Positions 58,120 to 64,000 of a DNA stretch of 64,000 bases are shown here, piece by piece. How positions within the stretch are numbered: the stretch's first letter is position 1; every line of letters begins with the position of its first letter. The position numbers and the translations under genes were made by a program. The stretch is from Kitagawia praeruptora (Eukaryota > Streptophyta > Magnoliopsida > Apiales > Apiaceae), in the NCBI GenBank assembly GCA_037693485.1, contig CM075345.1, forward strand, positions 106,448,001-106,512,000, in the 5' to 3' direction. The notes beneath the pieces are model-generated. The model did not search any database, was not told the origin of the DNA, and worked only from the letters and a program-made list of their open reading frames with translations.

Positions 58120-59260
58120 AGAGGAATTTTGCTCCTCAAAGGCAAGATGTCATTAAGCAAGAAGTTGACAAGCTCTTAGAGGTTGGGTTTATTAAAGAGA
58201 TTCAGTTCCCCGAATGGTTGGCTGAGCCTATGATGGTCAAGAAGGCAAATGGGAAGTGAAGGATGTGCATAGACTTCACTGATTTGAATGATGCATGCCC
58301 GAAGGACTGTTTCCCTCGGCCAAGGATAGACATGTTGATAGTTGCCACAGCTGGACATGAGATGTTGAGCTTCATGGATGAGTTTAGCAGCTACAATCAG
58401 ATTAAGATGCACAAGAATGACATCCCAAAGAATGCAGGCGCTACTTATCAACGACTGGTGAATAAGATATTCGCCCTTCTGATTGGGAAAACCATGGAGG
58501 TCTATGTTGATGACATGTTAGTCAAGAGCCTATTCAAGGCAGACATATCAAGCACCTCAGAGAGGCATTCGAAGTGCTGAGGCACCACATTGGATCAGGA
58601 AAATCTTTGGGATTAATGGTTTCGAAGAGAGGCATAGAGGCCAACCCTAATAAGATCAAAGCGATCTTGGACATGGAACCACCCCGTTCTATACGAGATG
58701 TACAGAAGTTAACCGGCTGAGTTGCAGCCCTGGGGAGATTTATCTCCAAGTATGGTGACAAATTCTTGCCATTCTTTCAAGCATTGAAAAAAGTGAAAAA
58801 TTGTGAGTCAAGAGGAGACTCACAATTGAGGAATTGAGGAGGTACATGGCAGAAGCCCTGTTGTTGGCCAAACCTAGTCCCGGGGAGACTCTTTATCTAT
58901 ACCTGGCGGTATCCGAACAAGCGCTGAACGCCATCCTCATTCGAGAAGAGAAAAAGGTTCAGAAACCCATTTACTATGTTAGCAAGGTGTCGCATGGAGC
59001 TGAGTTGAATTACTCAACCATCGAGAAGTTTGCTTTGGCGTTGATAACAGCCTCGAGGAAGCAGTATTTACGAGTTATGAAAGTTGTTACGACTCAGTTT
59101 GATGAGTGCTATGTGGAGCATATTCCAAGAAATGAGAACGTTATGGTCGATGCCCTGTCTAAATTCACTTCTTCTGATATAGAGAATTATGCAGGGACTG
59201 GTTACTTCTAGGTCTTGAAGGCCCCGACCATCAACTCTAAGTTGGTAGCATCGATTGATG
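58120..59260 (+). pseudogene. Reverse transcriptase and RNase H remnant of the Tat-like element
   Basis: Coding pieces begin FIKEIQFPEWLAEPMMVKKA, a TGA stop, then RMCIDFTDLNDACPKDCFP, FSSYNQIKMHKNDIPK and directly NAGATYQRLVNKIF. This lacks the roughly 20 residues that normally separate them (the TSFIT...YCYKVMPFGL region). The YVDD catalytic motif is intact at YVDDMLVKS (about 58502-58530). After frameshifts, RNase H reads LYLYLAVSEQALNAILIREE, VQKPIYYVSKV and TIEKFALALITASRK. It then jumps to YVEHIPRNENVMVDALSKFT, the end of the second RNase H. The intervening part is missing here; part of it lies upstream at 57340-57540. Confidence 0.85.
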
Positions 59261-59879
59261 AAGGAAGTTGAAGGATAGACCCTATCAAAGCTCATCTTGA
59301 GACTGGTTGGCTCCCTGATAATGCCTTGAAGGCACAGAAACTTTTAGTGAGAAAGTGTTGAGATAAGAGGTCCTTTGTCATTCCATAATTAAAATCTTGA
59401 ATCTCAAATCCCGACACAAAAATTAAGCCTTGATGGCCAACAAGGCTGTCTGCCTCCAATCGAGTTTGTCGTTTGAGTTTAAGGGCTCGAATCAAGAGTC
59501 ATTAGTCAAGTTAAAACCTAAGCAAGGTTATATGAGTATAAGAATAAGGTTGGAATCCTAGAGTCAAGATAGAGGAGTGACAACTAGCCAAGGCACACCA
59601 GACTTGAAGTCAAGTGCTGAGTGGCAAATGAACTTCTTGAACGATCAACCGAGAAGCAAGACCTCCACCACACGAAGTAAGGGGGCAAGAACTAAAAAGC
59701 TTCACCACAAGATCCACATCTTAGAATTAGAAAGAAGGGTTGGTTATAACCGACAACCATAAATGGATTCAAGGTTTAAAAACAAGAATTCAACAAGCCA
59801 GTTAAGGCCCAGAAGGTCACGAAAGTTATGAAAGCCAATTTGAAGTCAATGATGTCTGTTTGGTCATCGACTTTAAATA

Positions 59880-60005
59880 ATGACATCCGACGATCGAATA
59901 TTGACGTTGAGGTCCAAATATCGACGTTCGAATACTGACGTTGAGGTCAAAATATCGACGTTCGAATACTGACATTGAGGTCCAAATATCGACGTTCGAA
60001 TATTG
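59880..60005. repeat. 35-40-bp tandem repeat, gypsy 3' region
   Basis: Units of the type 'ATCGACGTTCGAATA.TGACG' plus 'TTGAGGTC(C/A)AAAT' occur about three and a half times. The core TTCGAA is self-complementary. It is non-coding. Confidence 0.8.
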
Positions 60006-60029
60006 ACGTTGAAGTTCAAGGACCGAGAA

Positions 60030-60790
60030 AAGGCCGACCAAGCTCCGAGGGCCGGCCGATCGAGCTCCCGAGGATGCCTCCGGCCGACCAACCACCGGCC
60101 GACTAACCTCCCGAGGGAGCTTCGGCCGACTGATGGCGATCATCGGTACGAGATTTCAAGATTTGATGTCGAAGACGGCCGACCGAAACACGGTCGATTG
60201 AGGCACCGGGGGAATTCCGGCCGACTGACATTGATAGTCAGCACGAGGTTTCGCCCAGCCGACCGAGAACCTGCCGACCGGGCTCCAACGGAAGGCTCCG
60301 GCCGATTGACATTGATAGTCAGCACGAGGTTTCGCCCAGCCAACCGAGAACCGGCCGACCGGGCTCCAACGGAAGGCTCCTGCCGACTGACATTGATAGT
60401 TAGCACGAGGTTTCGCCCAGTCGATCGAGAACCGGTCGACCGGGCTCCAATGGAAGGCTCCGGCCGACCGACATCGGTCATCGCGTCGAGATTTTGCTTC
60501 GATCAACTGAAAAAAAAGGGCCGACCGAGGTCCCGGCCGACCGGCTCACCGGAGACCCTCTGGCCGACCGACGTCGATGGTCGATATCAAAAAAAAAAAA
60601 AAATGGCCGACCGACGTCCCGGCCGACCGGCTCACCAGAGACCCTCTGGCCGACCGACGTCGATGGTCGATATCAAAAAAAAATAATTATAATAATTTTG
60701 GCCGACCGGCTTACCGGAGACCCCTCGACCGACCGACATCGATGGTCAGCATGCAGATTTGGTTTGGCCCACTGACAGTGGTGGTCGAGT
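60030..60790. repeat. GC-rich repeats with GGCCGACCG core, gypsy 3' region
   Basis: Two related arrays are present. About three and a half units of roughly 110 bp ('gccga.tgacattgatagtcagcacgaggtttcgcccag' and 'ccaacggaaggctcc') lie at about 60120-60480. About three units of roughly 105 bp ('ctggccgaccgacgtcgatggt' with an A-run) lie at about 60520-60760. Every unit contains several copies of the 9-mer GGCCGACCG or its variants. Long open frames here on both strands follow from the repeat structure. Confidence 0.85.
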
Positions 60791-60892
60791 TGGGTTTTCA
60801 CATTTTTGTTTTTGTTTCTCCACCTCGATAATCAAGATCACTATTGAGATTGTTTTTGAACAAAATAATCAAGTAGAAGTTGAAATTGAAAT

Positions 60893-61095
60893 TAGCACCG
60901 ATTAGTGCCGATTAGCGCTGTTTAGTGCCGTTTTACGCCGTTTAGCGTCGTTTAACACCATTTAAACGTCGTTTAAGGCTGTTTAGCACCGTTTAGCGTC
61001 GTCTAGCGCTGTTTAGTGTCGTTTTATGCCGTTTAACGTTATTTAAACATTGTTTAAATATCGTTAAGGCTGATTAGTGCTGATTAGCACTGAAT
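60893..61095. repeat. GTTTAGCGCC-type short tandem repeats
   Basis: About 15 degenerate units of 10-15 bp with the core (C/T)GTTTA(A/G)(C/T)(A/G)(C/T)C fill this stretch just before the sequence leading to the polypurine tract. It is non-coding. Confidence 0.8.
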
Positions 61096-61242
61096 TAACA
61101 TTGTCGTAAATGCGTCGGTCGCTCCACGCTTTACATTAAGAAAATACTCGTGAAACACTAGTGTATAAGGATGAACCCTGACCCGAGTCTCGAAAATGGC
61201 CGTTAAAACTTCAAGGAAAACCTGATCAGTTTTCCTAGAAGT

Positions 61243-61754
61243 TGGGGGGCTAAAAATAAGCCCTAAAGACACATTTAATGTAGCATTAATTAGACCTAAT
61301 ATGGTCCAAACGTGGGGCCCACCAGATGGGCCCAAACCTTATTTATGATATTAATTTCGTAATTAATATTAAGGGTAATAACCAGCTCAGCAAAAAGAGT
61401 CAGATAAGGATATTACTCCTACCAAGCTTAACCTCCAAGGCACAGAATTCGATATGGGAACTGACTCCTACAAGGAAGAAGTCTAGAACCTTACTCAAGG
61501 CGGTGACTTGCCCACCAAGTCACCTAATTCTACTACGATTCTAAGGCTTCTCAGCCTATATAAGGGCCTGACCCCTCATTCTCAGAACTACGTTTTGGCT
61601 TGATTCTCGATACGAGATACGTAGGCACTCTGTGAGTACCGATTAGTCTCGATACATGGAAACAACCATTAAAGCTCGAAGCTCAACCTCCCTTAGCATT
61701 AAATACATACAAACCCTAACTACGATTCGATAACCTAGTTTTTATTCCACAACA
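61243..61754 (+). repeat. 3' LTR of the 54320 gypsy element
   Basis: This 512-bp copy of 54320-54834 follows the polypurine tract. It ends CCACAACA and is followed by the TTTAC duplication. Confidence 0.88.
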
Positions 61755-61759
61755 TTTAC

Positions 61760-62250
61760 TCTCCTAGTTTTTAATAACAATGTTTTGAAAAAATCCGATT
61801 TTTGTGCCATTAGCCGTCCTTTTTTTTTTTACAAAAATAACTTAACATAGAATATATCATTGTTTCGCTATTTGTATCTTTTTTTTTTGACATGAAGCGA
61901 ATTATTCATTAAAACATTGAAATACAGCTAGTACAAATCCCCGAACTGTCAACTACAACCTGATTGTGAAACAAAAAACGAGCTAAACAAACAGTCATTT
62001 TGTTTTCAGATTACTTAACACATTTAATATCCAAATTCTTTACTTGACAAAAAAAAATCCAAATTCTTTAAACTAAAAAGTATTACATTGACATCTCGAG
62101 CAATGCAACCTACATCAATTGTGAAATTAGTAGCAACGCAACTGACCTTCACATAAGCACCATTTTTAGCCCAATGTTCAAAACTAACAATTACATCAAC
62201 TGATATTGGAACAACGAATGCCCCAAAATATGAACAATTTTTTGTTGTGA
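61760..62250 (-). mobile_element. Probable LINE 3' end fragment
   Basis: On the minus strand a short frame CLARFLFHNQVVVDSSGICT then SCISMF stop (stop at about 61912-61914) resembles the RNase H end of plant L1-type LINEs. It is followed by an A-rich tail (T-run 61870-61878 on the plus strand). Upstream frames are broken. The family call rests on a short stretch. Confidence 0.5.
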
Positions 62251-62267
62251 AAGCTGAGCTCTTGCGG

Positions 62268-64000
62268 TATCCACCACCGTCCCAGATTCAATGCAAGTGT
62301 TTGCACTAAATCACGCAAGCGTACGTGGTCACAAGTAATATAGATAGAAGTCAAGTTCGTTCCCAAAGAGATCTGGTTATGGTTTTAATTCAGTTTTGTA
62401 CCTATGCAACAATGTATGGTTATTATGCACTGCTAAGACAATTAACAATTTGAGATATGATTATCTAAATTAAACTAAGATGCAAATTATAAAACTAAGA
62501 ATTAAATTAACTAATGAGAATTTAAATCAAATTACTTCTGCAAGAGAAAACATGGAATCCTAACTTCATTAAATACTTTGCTTAGATCTGACGCCTTTAA
62601 TCACTATATGCAATGGTTATGATATCTGATCGGCCAACACGAAACAAGTACACGCTACCTCTCAGTATACGTATACCAAACTAAACATACATCTACAAAA
62701 GAGATAGAAGATGAATAGACACCAATTATGCTTAGACCCTATATGTCTATAGAATTTGAAAACATAACGGTTGAAGAACAAGTTATCCACATTGATCACA
62801 TGGGGCAATATAAGTATTTTCATCTCATACTACGAATCATGTTGATAAACAATCACGAACCTGTGCTAGCATGGCAAGTTCTAAATCTCAAGATCCACTT
62901 TCACTTCACAAGAGATTAACAGATTAGATGTTAGCTACGCATCTAACAATTAAGCATAACCATACGAGGATATCAGATATACATCACACACAGATCTGTA
63001 AAGCATCATGATACTAAAGCTCCATAAATAAATCCGTTAGAATCCCATGACAACGATTAGCTAATAATTGAACCTCTCGTCATCATGGGATCTGATGAAA
63101 CCATGATAAAAACAAAGTATGAAAATATACATATAATCCTAAGTAATTGATATGTAATCATCCTAATATGTATCTCTATTACAATGGTAGGATATATTTA
63201 TATAGACTCTAGAAGTCTTGCCCAGCAAGAAAATACCAAAATAGAATTATAATAGAATTTCTGCAAAATACGTTTCCTAAACTGATTCTGTTTTTAAGGA
63301 AAATTCGTAGCTGACTTTTCTTTAGTATTTCTGGGCTGTTCCAATTGTAATTGGACCTCTGGACCACTTTATAATGATAGAGAATTCCGTTATCTTCGCG
63401 TGGACTGCTTACGGGCCTCAAACGGACTTCTAGAACTCAAGATATGGTCAAAATAGTAAAAATTGTAATTTTTCACCACCGCGCGCGTGCAACCTGCGCC
63501 CATCAGTCTGTTTGTTGCGCAGCCTGCGCCCACCACGCGCAGATTGCACGTGAGAAACCTTTCCTAAGTTGTAGAAAATCTCCCAAGCTTCGCGTGGACA
63601 GCAAGATCGCTGAAAACGGACTTCTAGAACTCCAGATATGGCCAAAACAGTGAAGACTGCGCAACCTATCCAGAAAATCCGAATTTTACACAAATTTGCT
63701 CCTTTCTCCTCCGTTTCTATTGCATTAGCTAACATCTTCAATACCAAGACACATGTAACTCCTTGATAGCATAACACAAGTGTCCAATCTTCATTCCAAT
63801 GCTTAATTCCACTATAATATCGATTAGAAACACCAACACTAATCGATAGCTACAACACTGCACAACTACACAAAACACATCAAAAATACAACAAACTTGA
63901 GACCAAGTCAATCAATTTAAGCCGATATGGAATGCTCCAAGTGGATATAAAATCCACTTATCACACCCCCAAAATTAAACCGATGCTTGTCCTCAAACAT
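62268..64000. other. Non-coding, retroelement-like sequence at the right edge
   Basis: There is no coding frame of note. The opening 'cacgcaagcgtacgtggtcacaagtaatatagat' with 'gttcccaaagagatctgg' and the final 'cttatcacacccccaaaattaaaccgatgcttgtcctcaaacat' recall stock phrases of plant gypsy-type non-coding regions, but I could not find LTR ends. At about 63420-63460 and 63615-63655 the segment 'aacggacttctagaactc.agatatgg.caaaa.agt' is duplicated with a period near 195. It presumably continues beyond the window. Confidence 0.4.

Larger units (their letters stand above)
54320..61754 (+). mobile_element. Defective Ty3/gypsy (Tat-like) LTR retrotransposon
   Basis: This 7435-bp element has LTRs 54320-54834 and 61243-61754 and a TTTAC duplication (54315-54319, 61755-61759). 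The interior starts TTTGGCACCGTCTGTAGG and ends in a purine-rich AGTTGGGGGG at the 3' LTR. It encodes gag, protease, reverse transcriptase and RNase H pieces with stops and deletions. Integrase is not found. About 1.2 kb of tandem repeats fills 59880-61095. A second RNase H-like domain and repeats before the 3' LTR fit the Tat group. It is not autonomous. Confidence 0.9.

Noticed and set aside
60003..60831. Several long frames with repeated RPTDRP-like peptides on both strands
   Set aside because: They follow from GC-rich tandem repeats in the 3' part of the gypsy element; no known domain.

Overview
This window is nuclear DNA from a flowering plant, almost certainly a eudicot. It is AT-rich, has few genes and is packed with nested transposons (Ty1/copia, Ty3/gypsy, LINE, Helitron, hAT, PIF/Harbinger-like and Stowaway). 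It also carries a TIR domain of the kind found in eudicot TIR-NBS-LRR resistance genes. The genus cannot be fixed from the sequence alone.

Bases 1-21,000 hold a tandem cluster of three copies of an unusual two-exon gene. Exon 1 encodes a plant TIR domain. Exon 2 encodes a linker and a glutaredoxin-like (thioredoxin-fold) domain that lacks the CxxC redox motif. Copy C (19495-20674) is intact and predicts 315 residues. Copy A (ends at 4741) is split by a copia element that fills the window's left edge. Copy B (8862-12177) has stop codons, a frameshifting duplication, a small LTR element inside exon 2, a MITE in its tail and an LTR fragment in its promoter. A 4.7-kb non-autonomous gypsy element (13766-18456) sits in the duplicated upstream region of copy C. 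This TIR plus glutaredoxin-like architecture, with no NB-ARC or LRR, is the main candidate for a new immune or redox-linked signalling system here.

Bases 21,000-25,000 contain an unidentified exon-like ORF, one plausible intact gene on the minus strand (22050-22808, a plant-specific Ser-rich protein of unknown function), a SINE-like segment and a LINE 3' end. Bases 25,367-35,710 are a 10.3-kb alternating inverted-repeat complex, read here as two copies of one Helitron-like element (X) inserted at the edge and at the exact centre of an inverted pair of another (Y).

Bases 36,000-49,050 hold a Tourist-like MITE, a decayed Raf-like kinase pseudogene, a 4.85-kb solo LTR, Helitrons, a hAT MITE and a 1.65-kb hAT element, several with clean target-site duplications. 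A complete intronless histone H4 gene lies at 49669-49980 on the minus strand. Further Helitrons and a palindromic minisatellite follow.

Bases 54320-61754 are a complete but defective Tat-like Ty3/gypsy element with shuffled pol pieces and three kinds of tandem repeat before its 3' LTR. The right edge holds a LINE remnant and non-coding, retroelement-like sequence.

The genes judged likely to be functional are copy C of the TIR-glutaredoxin gene, the unknown gene at 22050-22808 and histone H4.
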